Shown piece after piece: positions 23,184-31,083 of a stretch of 32,634 bases of DNA (within the stretch, counting starts at the first letter, position 1; each line of letters begins with the position of its first letter). Below the pieces are notes generated by a model that saw only the letters and a program-made list of their open reading frames with translations, did no database searches and was not told where the DNA came from. Position numbers and translations under genes: made by a program. The DNA is taken from assembly GCF_000417505.1 (NCBI RefSeq), contig NZ_APHY01000072.1:1-32634 (forward strand). Reading direction: 5' to 3'. The DNA comes from Megasphaera sp. NM10. GTDB lineage: Bacteria; Bacillota; Negativicutes; Veillonellales; Megasphaeraceae.

Positions 23184-24525
23184 TCGCCACCTAAGACGGC
23201 ATGGACGGCATCCCGGCAGCGGCGGACGGCTTCATCCATGGTCTGCTCATCAATGGTGAGGGGCGGATTGAAGTAAATGACGTCGCCAATGGGGCGCAGG
23301 ACCAGTCCCAGGTCCATGGCTTTGCGGAAGACGTGCCAGCCGACCCGCTTTTCCGGGTCAAAGGCGCGTTTACTCCGTTTATCTTCAACTAATTCAATCG
23401 CATTGATCAGGCCGATGTGGCGGATTTCGCCGACATGGCTGTGGCTGCCGAGAGCAGCGTCTAACTTTTCGTGAAGGTAGATGCTCTTTTCGGCAGCTTT
23501 TTTTAATATATCGTCGCGTTCCATGATGTGTAGCACAGCCAGGGCCGCCCGGCAGGCCAGGGGATTGCCGGCATAGGTGTGGCTGTGGACGAAAGCCTTA
23601 TGGGTCTTGAAATCGTCGTAGAAGGCCTGGTAAATGGCATCGGTCGTAATCGTCAGGGACATGGGCAGGTAGCCGCCGGTCAGGCCTTTCGACGTGCAGA
23701 GGATATCCGGGCTGACGCCGGCGTGTTCAATGGCGAACATCTTGCCCGTCCGGCCGAAGCCGGCAGCGACTTCATCGTCGATGAGCAGGACGCCGTACTG
23801 GTCACAGAGCTGGCGCAGGCGGCGCAGGTATTCTGGCGGGTAGATGCGCATACCCGCCGCGCCTTGCAGGATCGGTTCGACGATGAGGGCTGCCGTTTCT
23901 TTGCCGTAAGCGGCGAAGGCCTTTTCAGCGCCGACGAAACATTCGCAGTCACACGTATCCCGCGTTTGGCCATAGGGACAGCGGTAGCAGTCGAGGCCGT
24001 CGAAATGGATGTTATTCATCATCATGGGCTTGTAAATGCGGGCATAGAGGTCCATACTGCCGACGGACAGGGCGCCGATGGTCTCGCCGTGATACGATTC
24101 AGACAGGCACATGAAACGCTGCCGTTCAGGGTGGCCCGACTGATACTGATATTGAAAGGCCATCTTCAGGCACATTCGACAGACGATGAGCCATTGTCGG
24201 TGAAATTGAAATGCGTCAGCCCTTTTGGCAGCAGCGGCAGCAACGCCTGACAGAGCTCGATGGCCGGGCGATGGGAGAAATTGGCAAAGATGACGTGTTC
24301 CAGCTGGTCGAGCTGGTCTTTGATGGCGTCATTGATTTCGTCGTTGCAGTGGCCGAGGAGATTGCACCACCAGGAACTGATGATGTCGATGTATTCTTTG
24401 CCTTCTGTGTCATAGAGATAGCAGCCTTTGCCGTGGTCGATGACGACGGGCGGGAAGACTTCGGCGTCTTTCATCTGCTGAGCCGGATGCCAGATGTATT
24501 TTAAGTCAGCTTCAAGTAAACTCAT
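23180..24525 (-). CDS. bioA: Adenosylmethionine-8-amino-7-oxononanoate aminotransferase (apparent frameshift near 24170)
   Basis: BioA transfers the amino group of S-adenosylmethionine to KAPA, giving 7,8-diaminopelargonate in biotin synthesis. Motifs are YIWHPAQQM, IDIISSWWCNLLGHCN, LSESYHGETIGALSVG, DEVAAGFGRTGKMFA and the PLP lysine in CTSKGLTGGYLP. I use the ATG at 24525, eight bases after AAGGAG. After GSSSVECA the frame breaks; adding one C to the minus-strand TGTGCCTGAAG joins it to LKMAFQYQYQSG. With that base the protein has about 448 residues, a normal length. It is the last gene of bioY-bioD-bioA, twelve bases after bioD. Confidence 0.93.
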
Positions 24526-24537
24526 GTAAATCACTCC

Positions 24538-25206
24538 TTACTGGTATAGTTGAATCAAAGCCTGGGCATCGGCCTGTAAAAGTTCGGCGTTGTCGCCGAC
24601 GACGGCCAGGACGGGCTTGCCGCTGAGCTTTTCAATCATGCGGATGTTGTCTTTTTCCATGGTGCTTCCCGTATAATGGTTGACGATGAAACCTTGGACA
24701 GGCAGGCCCTTTTCTTTCATATAAAAGGCGGTCAGGACGGCGCCGTTGATGGTCCCCAGGCCAGCCGGGCAGACGATGAGCGATGGGATGTGCAGCCAGC
24801 CGATGAGATCTTCCAGCTGGAAGCTGATGGCATCATCTTCGCGGAGGGGACAGATGATGCCACCGCTGCCTTCGACCGTGACGTAGGGATAGGCTGCCGT
24901 GACGCGCTGCCAGTCGCGGAGGATGACGCTTTTTTCGATGGGCTTCTCTTCCCAGCGGGCTGCCAGGTGAGGCGACACGGCGTGGTCGTAAAGATAAGAC
25001 AAGAGCAGGTCCGGCGATTCGCCAATCCCGGCTATCTCATTTACATAACCGGCATCACTGGCCGCGACGGTCGGGGCGCCGCTGATGGCAGCCTTATAAT
25101 AACCGACGTCATAACCGTGCTGGCGCAGTGTCTTGATGAGCAGGGCTGTGACATAGGTCTTGCCGATGTCCGTCCCCGTCCCGGTGATGAATAAACCTTT
25201 ACTCAT
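24538..25206 (-). CDS. bioD: Dethiobiotin synthetase
   Basis: BioD closes the ureido ring of dethiobiotin from diaminopelargonate, CO2 and ATP. The protein has 222 residues. The P-loop GTGTDIGKT (residues 9-17) is the BioD signature. YKAAISG, VEGSGGIICPL and IVCPAGLGTINGAVLT match the carbamate and magnesium-binding regions. The start ATG follows AGGAG. The gene lies 17 bases after bioY and twelve before bioA, so all three are cotranscribed. Confidence 0.95.
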   Translation of the reverse strand: MSKGLFITGTGTDIGKTYVTALLIKTLRQHGYDVGYYKAAISGAPTVAASDAGYVNEIAGIGESPDLLLSYLYDHAVSPHLAARWEEKPIEKSVILRDWQRVTAAYPYVTVEGSGGIICPLREDDAISFQLEDLIGWLHIPSLIVCPAGLGTINGAVLTAFYMKEKGLPVQGFIVNHYTGSTMEKDNIRMIEKLSGKPVLAVVGDNAELLQADAQALIQLYQ

Positions 25207-25223
25207 AGTAAACGAACTCCTTT

Positions 25224-25790
25224 CTAGAGGGCAATGGTCCGACGTATTCGGCGGGTCAGGAAGGCGGCGACGATGCAGAGAAAGATGTCACCGGGAATGG
25301 GCAGGACGAAGCAGTAGACGAAGAGTGTCCACAGACTGATCGGTGTGCCCAGGTATACGTTATTGATTAAAGCTAAATAGACCATGCCGCAGGCGTAGAC
25401 GATGATGAGGCCGGCAAAATCAGCAGCCAGCAGGCGCTGCAGCGATGGCATGGCGCTTTGATGGGCAATGTATCCGGTCAGCCAGGCACCGCCGATGAAG
25501 CCGATGAGATAGCCGAAGGTCGGCTGGAAAATATAGGACGGACCGCCGCCAGACGTGAAGACCGGCAGTCCGACCAGCCCTAAGAGGACGTAGACGGCCA
25601 CCGAGGCGGCGCCGCGGCGGCTGCCCAGGAGCAGTCCGGCCAGGGTGGTGAACAATAATTGCAGCGTAAAAGGACAGAACGGAACAGGGATGCGGATAAA
25701 GGCCCCGATGGCGATGAGCGCCGTGAACAGGGCGAATAAGACCATATCCCGCGTATCCCAGTGGTGGGCTGAGAGGACAGAAGAAACCAT
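25224..25790 (-). CDS. bioY: Biotin transporter substrate-binding subunit BioY
   Basis: BioY is the biotin-specific membrane S-component of ECF transporters; some work alone. The 188-residue protein has about six hydrophobic helices. Typical segments are RIPVPFCPFTLQLLFTTLAG and GRRGAASVAVYVLLGLVGLP (here SRRGAASVAVYVLLGLVGLP), plus FGYLIGF and FVLPIPGDIF. I choose the ATG at 25790, just after AAGGAG, over a longer frame that would run into the operator. No ECF ATPase or EcfT gene is in the window. The operon therefore couples biotin uptake with two late synthesis steps under one BirA-type operator. Confidence 0.93.
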   Translation of the reverse strand: MVSSVLSAHHWDTRDMVLFALFTALIAIGAFIRIPVPFCPFTLQLLFTTLAGLLLGSRRGAASVAVYVLLGLVGLPVFTSGGGPSYIFQPTFGYLIGFIGGAWLTGYIAHQSAMPSLQRLLAADFAGLIIVYACGMVYLALINNVYLGTPISLWTLFVYCFVLPIPGDIFLCIVAAFLTRRIRRTIAL

Positions 25791-25810
25791 GAAATCACTC
25801 CTTTGGATAA

Positions 25811-25844
25811 ATGTAAACCACAATAATATTTAAAAAGTTTACGA
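25811..25844 (-). promoter_or_regulatory. BirA (biotin repressor) operator of bioYDA
   Basis: ATGTAAACC, 16 bases, then AGTTTACGA. This matches the known BirA operator pattern TTGTAAACC-N16-GGTTTACAA at 15 of 18 arm positions with the exact spacing. It lies just downstream of the bioY promoter and upstream of the bioY ribosome site. Confidence 0.8.
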
Positions 25845-25852
25845 TAATCTGG

Positions 25853-25881
25853 ATTATAGCCAATAATCGACTTATTGTCAA
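25853..25881 (-). promoter_or_regulatory. Consensus promoter of bioYDA
   Basis: On the minus strand TTGACA (25876-25881), a 17-base spacer and TATAAT (25853-25858), a perfect sigma-A match. The BirA operator begins nine bases after the -10 box and covers the transcript start. Confidence 0.9.
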
Positions 25882-26017
25882 TTTTTAAATAGTACAAATT
25901 AGTTAACAATAATCCGGTGAGAATTTCTCCCATTGACAAAAGCGAAAGAAGTGATTAATCTATAATTACAAAATAGATATAAATTATTTTGTTTAAAAAA
26001 GAAATGGAGGAATTGCG

Positions 26018-27043
26018 ATGTCAAATGTTAATATTGACTGGTCGGCCTTAGGTTTTGAATATCAGCCGATTGCAAAACGTTATGTTGCCAACTATAAAGA
26101 TGGCAAATGGGGCAAAGGGGAATTGACGGATAACCCGAATGTCGTCCTCAATGAATGTGCCGGCATCCTGCAATACTGCCAGCAAGTCTTTGAAGGCTTA
26201 AAAGCCTATAAAACCAAAGACGGCCGCACGGTCACCTTCCGTCCGGACCAGAACGCAAAACGTTTGATGGACTCGGCAAAACGCTTGGAAATGCCGCCGG
26301 TTCCGGAAGATATGTTCATGGAAGCTGTCGACGAAGTCGTCCGGGCCAATAAGGATTATATTCCTCCCTTTGAAAGCGGCGGCGCTCTCTACCTGCGTCC
26401 GTATCTCTTTGGGACTAACCCGGTCATCGGCGTCAAACCGGCTGACGAATATCAGTTCCGCCTCTTCGGCACGCCTGTCGGCTCTTACTTCAAGAACGGC
26501 GTCAAACCGATTACGATCTGCATTTCTGACTTCGACCGTGCAGCACCGCGCGGCACAGGCCATATCAAAGCCGGCTTGAACTATGCCATGAGCATGTATC
26601 CTTACATTTTGGCTCATCAGAACGGCTTCGATGAAAACATGTTCCTCGACCCGGCTACGCGCACGTACGTAGAAGAAACGGGCGGCGCTAACTTCCTCTT
26701 CGTCAAGAAAGATGGCACTTTGGTTACGCCGAAATCGGACTCCATCCTGCCGTCCATTACCCGCCGTTCCCTGATCACGATCGCAATGGACATGCTTGGC
26801 ATGAAAGTCGAACACCGTCCGGTTAAGTTCGCAGAAGTCAGCGAATTCGCTGAAGCCGGCCTCTGCGGTACGGCTGCCGTCATCTGCCCGGTAGGCAAAG
26901 TCGTTGACCACGGCAAAGAAATCTGCCTCCCCAGCGGCATGGACGAAATGGGTCCTGTCCTGACGAAACTGTACAAGACCTTGCGGGGCATCCAGATGGG
27001 CGAAATCGAAGGACCGGAAGGCTGGATCCACGAAGTTAAATAA
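26018..27043 (+). CDS. ilvE: Branched-chain amino acid aminotransferase
   Basis: IlvE is a class IV PLP enzyme that interconverts leucine, isoleucine and valine with their 2-oxo acids. The protein has 341 residues, typical of the eukaryote-like long form. Motifs are QQVFEGLKAY, ALYLRPYLFGT, the PLP lysine Lys184 in GTGHIKAGLNYA, YVEETGGANFLFV and GTAAVICPVG. The start ATG follows ATGGAGG. A TTGACA (25933-25938) and a TATAAT (25961-25966) lie upstream but 22 bases apart, so the promoter is uncertain. The leader is too short for a T-box. Confidence 0.94.
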   Translation: MSNVNIDWSALGFEYQPIAKRYVANYKDGKWGKGELTDNPNVVLNECAGILQYCQQVFEGLKAYKTKDGRTVTFRPDQNAKRLMDSAKRLEMPPVPEDMFMEAVDEVVRANKDYIPPFESGGALYLRPYLFGTNPVIGVKPADEYQFRLFGTPVGSYFKNGVKPITICISDFDRAAPRGTGHIKAGLNYAMSMYPYILAHQNGFDENMFLDPATRTYVEETGGANFLFVKKDGTLVTPKSDSILPSITRRSLITIAMDMLGMKVEHRPVKFAEVSEFAEAGLCGTAAVICPVGKVVDHGKEICLPSGMDEMGPVLTKLYKTLRGIQMGEIEGPEGWIHEVK

Positions 27044-27053
27044 TTTATATTTC

Positions 27054-27143
27054 GTAGGGGCTCGCACGTGGCGAGCCCGCGGGTATATGTAAGATGCCCG
27101 TGAACCGATTTGCGCGAACGGGCGCCCCACGTGGCGCCCCTAC
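27054..27143. repeat. GTAGGGG double-palindrome element, copy 5
   Basis: This 90-bp copy lies ten bases after ilvE. The left palindrome is GGGCTCGC/GCGAGCCC around ACGTG. The right is GGGCGCC/GGCGCCC around a CCACGT centre, ending CTAC. The middle (GGTATATGTAAGATGCC, GAACCGATT) matches copy 4. Confidence 0.8.
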
Positions 27144-27145
27144 AG

Positions 27146-27183
27146 AAAAAAGGCTTGTCGCATGTGCGACAAGCCTTTTTTTT
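27146..27183. terminator. Bidirectional terminator between ilvE and mntP
   Basis: AAAAAAGGCTTGTCGCA pairs with TGCGACAAGCCTTTTTT around TG. It ends at the mntP stop codon and serves both convergent genes. The core is a variant of the GCTGTCGCA family. Confidence 0.9.
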
Positions 27184-27740
27184 TACAACACGCCCAAGCC
27201 TTCCAGAAATATTTTTAAACCAATCAAGATGAGGACGGCCCCGCCGATGCGTTCGGCCTTATTTTTATAGCGCATCCCGAAGAGGCTGCCGACTTTTATC
27301 CCGGCTGCCGAGAACAGGAACGTCGTCACGCCGATGAGCGTCACAGACGACACGAGGGCGATGTCCATAAAGGCGAAGGTGACCCCGACGGCCAGGGCGT
27401 CGATACTGGTTGCGATAGCCAGCATGAGCATCGTATAGGGACTCATGGACGCATCACAGTGCTCTTCGTCCTCAAAGGACTCCTTAATCATATTGAGGCC
27501 GATGGCGCTGAGCAGGATGAACGTGACCCAGTGATCATAGGCATCGATCATGTCGGCGAAAAAGCTGCCCAGACCATAGCCGATAGTGGGCATCAGAGCC
27601 TGGAAGCCGCCAAACCACAGGCCGGCCAGGACCATGTGGCGCCAGTTGATTTTTCCCAGCGACAGGCCTTTACAGATGGAAACGGCAAAGGCATCCATGG
27701 ATAGGCTGACGGCCAGCAAGAGTAAATCAAGTGTATTCAT
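27183..27740 (-). CDS. mntP: Manganese efflux pump MntP
   Basis: MntP exports Mn2+ and protects against manganese excess. The protein has 185 residues and about six membrane helices. The internal repeat typical of the family is visible: LSMDAFAVSICKG near the N terminus and TSIDALAVGVTFAF in the second half, each with a membrane-embedded aspartate. A cytoplasmic loop carries EDEEHCD. The start ATG follows GAGGAGAG. The 5' leader is only about 35 bases, too short for the yybP-ykoY manganese riboswitch that often controls mntP. Confidence 0.92.
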   Translation of the reverse strand: MNTLDLLLLAVSLSMDAFAVSICKGLSLGKINWRHMVLAGLWFGGFQALMPTIGYGLGSFFADMIDAYDHWVTFILLSAIGLNMIKESFEDEEHCDASMSPYTMLMLAIATSIDALAVGVTFAFMDIALVSSVTLIGVTTFLFSAAGIKVGSLFGMRYKNKAERIGGAVLILIGLKIFLEGLGVL

Positions 27741-27781
27741 TCTCTTCTCTCCTCATCAATGCAGCAATATACAATTCAATT

Positions 27782-27810
27782 ATTATAGGAGATAGGGAAA
27801 TCGATGTCAA
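27782..27810 (-). promoter_or_regulatory. Consensus promoter of mntP
   Basis: On the minus strand TTGACA (27805-27810), a 17-base spacer and TATAAT (27782-27787), a perfect match. Confidence 0.85.
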
Positions 27811-27819
27811 CGAAAAAGA

Positions 27820-27847
27820 TTGCCAAATCAACGAATTGTGCTACAAT
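27820..27847 (+). promoter_or_regulatory. Promoter of the secreted metallophosphoesterase
   Basis: TTGCCA (27820-27825), a 16-base spacer and TACAAT (27842-27847). It is back to back with the mntP promoter. Confidence 0.6.
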
Positions 27848-27879
27848 ACATTTTGTGACAAGAAAGGACGTGAAAACAC

Positions 27880-29235
27880 ATGAAATATAGAAAGCGCCAT
27901 CTCCTGGCGGCGCTCCTCAGTGCGTTTACTTTATTTTCCGGTCAGGCCATGGCCATGTCCGTGGATAACCTGATGCAGGTCGTCGCCAAGGACAGTGCGA
28001 TAGGCAAGACCATTTCCTGGCAGTATGACAGCGACCGTAGCGATTACAGTGTAGAATACCGTCACAAGGACCAGGGTGATGTCCAGTTGGCTTATGTGAC
28101 CGAAGGGAAACGGCCTCCCATTTACGACGCCGACAATCCGGCACCCTATACGTATGGGGCTTACATGCAGAAACTGACACCGGCGACGGAATATGAATAC
28201 CGCATCGTCAATGCTGACGGTGCGACCGATTGGATTACTTTTTCGACGACAAAAGAAGATTTAAACAAATACAAAGTCCTCGTCTTCGGCGACTCTCAGT
28301 CCACCGATTACAGCGTCTGGGGGCAGACGGCGCAGATCGCCTGGCAGCAGAACGATGATGCGGCTTTCTTCATCAACATGGGCGACATTACCGACAACGG
28401 ACAGGCCTACTTCCAATGGCGGGACTGGTTTGAAAATGCCGATGTCCTGACCAGCCACATCCCTTTTGCCCCGGTCCTGGGCAACCACGAAGCCTATAGC
28501 ATGGATTGGAAATTTGCCGAACCGTATACGTATAAGGCCCTGTTCGCCGTGCCCTATGGTGGACCGAAGGACCAGAACCGCCTGGCTTACTCCTTCGATT
28601 ATGGCGACGTCCACTACGTGTCCCTCAATACGGATTATGAAGAATTGAACGGCTGGCGTCCGACGATGATGGAAGATGAAGCAGCCTGGCTCGACAAGGA
28701 TTTGGCTGCGGCCAAGAAGGCCGGGAAACGGCTGGTCGTCCTCATGCACCGTCCGCCTTGGGACAGCCCGTATAACGGCACCCTCGATGTAAACGGCAAA
28801 TACTTCATGCCGCTCTTCGATAAATACGACGTCCCCCTGGTATTTACGGCTCATGAACACTGCTATGAACGGACCGTTCCCATCAAGAACGACCAGGCCG
28901 CTACGGAAGGGACCGTCTACATTGCCACGGGCCGCTCCGGGACAGAAGCCTGGGATGGCTCGGTCAAGAAGCCGACTGATGTCATTTACTATAATCCAAT
29001 GGATATGCCCATGTACCTGACGCTCCAGGTCGAACCGGATGAATTCCGCGTCAGCGCCATGAAAAATGACGGCACCCTGATCGATACCGTTTCCATCCCG
29101 GCCAAGCACCAGGAAGCGGAAGTTTCCAAAAACGCAGACAACACCGTAAAGGCGCCGGAAACGAAGACCAAGAAAGATAAGCAGAGTGCTAAGCAACATG
29201 CTAAGAAAAGTGTAAACAAACATAAACAGAAGTAA
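27880..29235 (+). CDS. Secreted purple-acid-phosphatase-like metallophosphoesterase
   Basis: This exported protein of 451 residues has a signal peptide (residues 1-25, ending GQAMA). A fibronectin-like N-terminal domain follows (YSVEYRHKDQGDV, LTPATEYEYRIVNADG), then a calcineurin-type phosphoesterase domain. Metal-site motifs appear in order: FGDSQSTD, MGDITDNG, LGNHEA, LMHRPPW and TAHEHCYER. This is the arrangement of bacterial purple acid phosphatase-like enzymes, which release phosphate from phosphoesters outside the cytoplasm. The last 40 residues are lysine-rich and low in complexity, perhaps for wall binding. A phosphate link with the Pit genes is possible but they are not adjacent. 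The start ATG follows AAAGGACG. Confidence 0.88.
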   Translation: MKYRKRHLLAALLSAFTLFSGQAMAMSVDNLMQVVAKDSAIGKTISWQYDSDRSDYSVEYRHKDQGDVQLAYVTEGKRPPIYDADNPAPYTYGAYMQKLTPATEYEYRIVNADGATDWITFSTTKEDLNKYKVLVFGDSQSTDYSVWGQTAQIAWQQNDDAAFFINMGDITDNGQAYFQWRDWFENADVLTSHIPFAPVLGNHEAYSMDWKFAEPYTYKALFAVPYGGPKDQNRLAYSFDYGDVHYVSLNTDYEELNGWRPTMMEDEAAWLDKDLAAAKKAGKRLVVLMHRPPWDSPYNGTLDVNGKYFMPLFDKYDVPLVFTAHEHCYERTVPIKNDQAATEGTVYIATGRSGTEAWDGSVKKPTDVIYYNPMDMPMYLTLQVEPDEFRVSAMKNDGTLIDTVSIPAKHQEAEVSKNADNTVKAPETKTKKDKQSAKQHAKKSVNKHKQK

Positions 29236-29310
29236 AGACGGTTGTTTTCTTTCTGGAAGATGTGTATAATTAACAGTTACAGAAAGTAAACAGAAGAGGA
29301 GCGAATGAGA

Positions 29311-30102
29311 ATGAAAAAATTAGCAAAAAATATGATCCTTTGTGCGCTCGTGACGATGAGTTTATCAGCCGTCTGCTTTGCAGAAGATACGACTACGACG
29401 GAAACGACGGCAACAGAACCGCAGGCAACAGCTACGGTGACGACAACGACTCAGGCCGCTCCGGACCAGAATGTCGTCGACTGGCTCGACCCGGCTGCCG
29501 GTGAATGGTACAGCACCAAGGGCAACCTGGTCATGACCATCGAAGGCAACACCATCAACGGCTGTACGGTAACGGACCCGAAAGACTGCACCTATGACTA
29601 TCCGCGGACCGGGACCTTCACCATCCATGAACAGACTGGCGACCGGACGATCAAGATGGACCTCATGGGCCATAAATCCCATCAGTACCTCATCGTAGAC
29701 AATAAGATGCCCTTACGCCGTTCCCTCAACGCCGACCGTTACGAATCCATTGGCGGCGTCTACCTCGGCATGACCCAGGAAGACCTGACGGCTGCCTATG
29801 GCCAGCCGAGCAGTACTGCCGAAGATCAGGGAACAGACCGCTGGATTTATGATAACCATCACATGGATGCTTATCTCCAGGGCGGCATTGTCATCGGTAT
29901 CCGCATTTATGACGGCAGCGATTTGAAGTTCGATAAATCTGGCCTGACCGCTTCTGATACAGCAGGTGCCTATGCCAAATCTTACGAATTGGAAACGACG
30001 CCGGAAGTCCCGACAGAAGCCAACGCCATTTCCAAAGCCTATAAACTGCCCCAAGGCGAATACCTGCGCTTTGGCCAGAATTTCGTCCAGCTTTCCATCT
30101 AA
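29311..30102 (+). CDS. Exported protein of unknown function, Thr-rich N terminus
   Basis: I do not recognise this 263-residue protein. Residues 1-24 form a signal peptide (MKKLAKNMILCALV to VCFA). Residues 25-52 are rich in Thr and Ala. A beta-rich segment follows (GEWYSTKGNLVMTIEGNTI), then VYLGMTQEDLTAAYGQPSS, which resembles the SmpA/BamE-like motif found in small envelope proteins. I prefer the ATG at 29311, nine bases after GAGGAG, to one two codons upstream. A -10 box TATAAT at 29265 with TTGTTT at 29242 suggests its own promoter. It lies after the phosphoesterase gene and ends at a strong terminator. Confidence 0.65.
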   Translation: MKKLAKNMILCALVTMSLSAVCFAEDTTTTETTATEPQATATVTTTTQAAPDQNVVDWLDPAAGEWYSTKGNLVMTIEGNTINGCTVTDPKDCTYDYPRTGTFTIHEQTGDRTIKMDLMGHKSHQYLIVDNKMPLRRSLNADRYESIGGVYLGMTQEDLTAAYGQPSSTAEDQGTDRWIYDNHHMDAYLQGGIVIGIRIYDGSDLKFDKSGLTASDTAGAYAKSYELETTPEVPTEANAISKAYKLPQGEYLRFGQNFVQLSI

Positions 30103-30135
30103 TCGGATAGATACTAATTGCACATCGACTGAAAT

Positions 30136-30178
30136 GGGGCCTCACATGACGGGAATCTTCATGTGACAGCCCCCTTTT
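30136..30178 (+). terminator. Terminator after the exported unknown protein gene
   Basis: GGGGC and CTCACATGA pair with TCATGTGA and CAGCCCC around a loop, then TTTT. The outer stem keeps the GGGGC/CAGCCCC ends of the terminator family, while the inner stem has diverged. Confidence 0.8.
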
Positions 30179-30180
30179 CG

Positions 30181-30209
30181 TTGCATTATTCTTTGAAATA
30201 CGGTAAACT
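30181..30209 (+). promoter_or_regulatory. Promoter of the coiled-coil protein gene
   Basis: TTGCAT (30181-30186), a 17-base spacer and TAAACT (30204-30209). The leader is about 115 bases and includes a weak hairpin followed by seven T at 30263-30269. Confidence 0.45.
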
Positions 30210-30331
30210 AAAGGTAATTGATTTATATGAATTGCTGTTGCGCTGGCTGGCATGGTTAAGCCTTTTTTTATTGGAAAAATGAGCCAGGTAAATGCAAAAA
30301 CAGAGATAGTAAACATGAGGAGAGAAAACAC

Positions 30332-30901
30332 GTGATTACGACAAGAGATTTAATGGACCGCTATAATATCAAGACCCGTCAGGGCATCATCCAGTTCGTC
30401 AAAAAACATCTGGACGAAATCAATCATGACGGAGAAGAACACGCCACCATGCAGAAAGGCGAATGGGCCTTCGATACGGAAGCTGTCCGCATCCTCGACC
30501 AGCTGCGCGGCCTCCACGACCAGGCGACCATTACCGAACTGGAAAGTGAAAAAGTATCCAATGCCCAGCAAGAATCGCACAACCTGCGCATTTTGCTGCT
30601 CAAAGCCCAGCAGGACCTCAACACGGCCCAGCAGCAGGTCATCACGTTGCAGCAGAACCTGATCGCCAAACAGAACGAACTGTCTGAAGTCAAAGTCAAA
30701 GCCCTGGAAGCTCAGCAGAACAAGGACCAGGCCGATGCCCTGCAGAGCGAACTGGACCGTCTGAAAAAAGAAGGCAGTATCATCGAAGACGAACACAAAC
30801 AACTCCAGGAAACACTGGCCACCGTCCAGGCTGAACGAGACAGCCTGCGCCAGCAGCTGGCCGAAAAAGACAACCGCCATTGGTGGGAATTCTGGAAATA
30901 A
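30332..30901 (+). CDS. Coiled-coil protein with N-terminal HTH-like segment and WWEFWK end
   Basis: I do not recognise a specific family for this 189-residue protein. Residues 1-65 look like a helix-turn-helix or merR-like start (TRDLMDRYNIKTRQGIIQF), with WAFDTEAVRILDQLRGLH resembling effector or plasmid-replication accessory proteins. Residues 70-175 form a long Gln/Leu-rich coiled coil (QQVITLQQNLIAKQNELSEV). The protein ends HWWEFWK. The design, DNA-binding-like head, coiled coil and aromatic tail, resembles DUF536-type replication-associated proteins of plasmids. The start is GTG, after GAGGAGAG. It has its own promoter and a perfect terminator, so it is a single-gene unit. Confidence 0.65.
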   Translation: MITTRDLMDRYNIKTRQGIIQFVKKHLDEINHDGEEHATMQKGEWAFDTEAVRILDQLRGLHDQATITELESEKVSNAQQESHNLRILLLKAQQDLNTAQQQVITLQQNLIAKQNELSEVKVKALEAQQNKDQADALQSELDRLKKEGSIIEDEHKQLQETLATVQAERDSLRQQLAEKDNRHWWEFWK

Positions 30902-30919
30902 TCATATACCGGGAACAGG

Positions 30920-30963
30920 GACTATGGCATGGAAATCCTGAGAGCATGCCATAGTCTTTTTTT
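30920..30963 (+). terminator. Terminator of the coiled-coil gene
   Basis: GACTATGGCATG pairs perfectly with CATGCCATAGTC (30945-30956), followed by a run of T to 30963. Confidence 0.95.
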
Positions 30964-31061
30964 AGGCTCCCATGATAGGGAAGCTGGCCGCCAAAGGCGG
31001 TCTGAGAGGTTAAGGCTCCCATGATAGGGGAGCTGGCTGCCGAAGGCAGTCTGAGAGGTTC
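30964..31061 (+). repeat. Tandem 49-bp repeat, two units, each with two hairpins
   Basis: Units at 30964-31012 and 31013-31061 differ at five positions. Each has a GCTCCC...GGGAGC stem (one mismatch in unit 1) and a second stem, CCGCC/GGCGG in unit 1 and CTGCC/GGCAG in unit 2. The change from C-G to T-A is compensatory, so the structure has been kept. Each ends CTGAGAGGTT. Similar dispersed repeats are common in Firmicutes genomes. Confidence 0.8.
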
Positions 31062-31083
31062 TTTGAAAAGGAGAGATACGGCC

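Noticed and set aside
27741-27781. yybP-ykoY manganese riboswitch before mntP
   Set aside because: The leader from the consensus promoter is only about 35 bases, too short for that aptamer.
31021-31083. Longer N terminus of the acetyltransferase
   Set aside because: The extra 21 codons run through the second 49-bp repeat unit; the ATG at 31084 has a good ribosome site and matches the family start.
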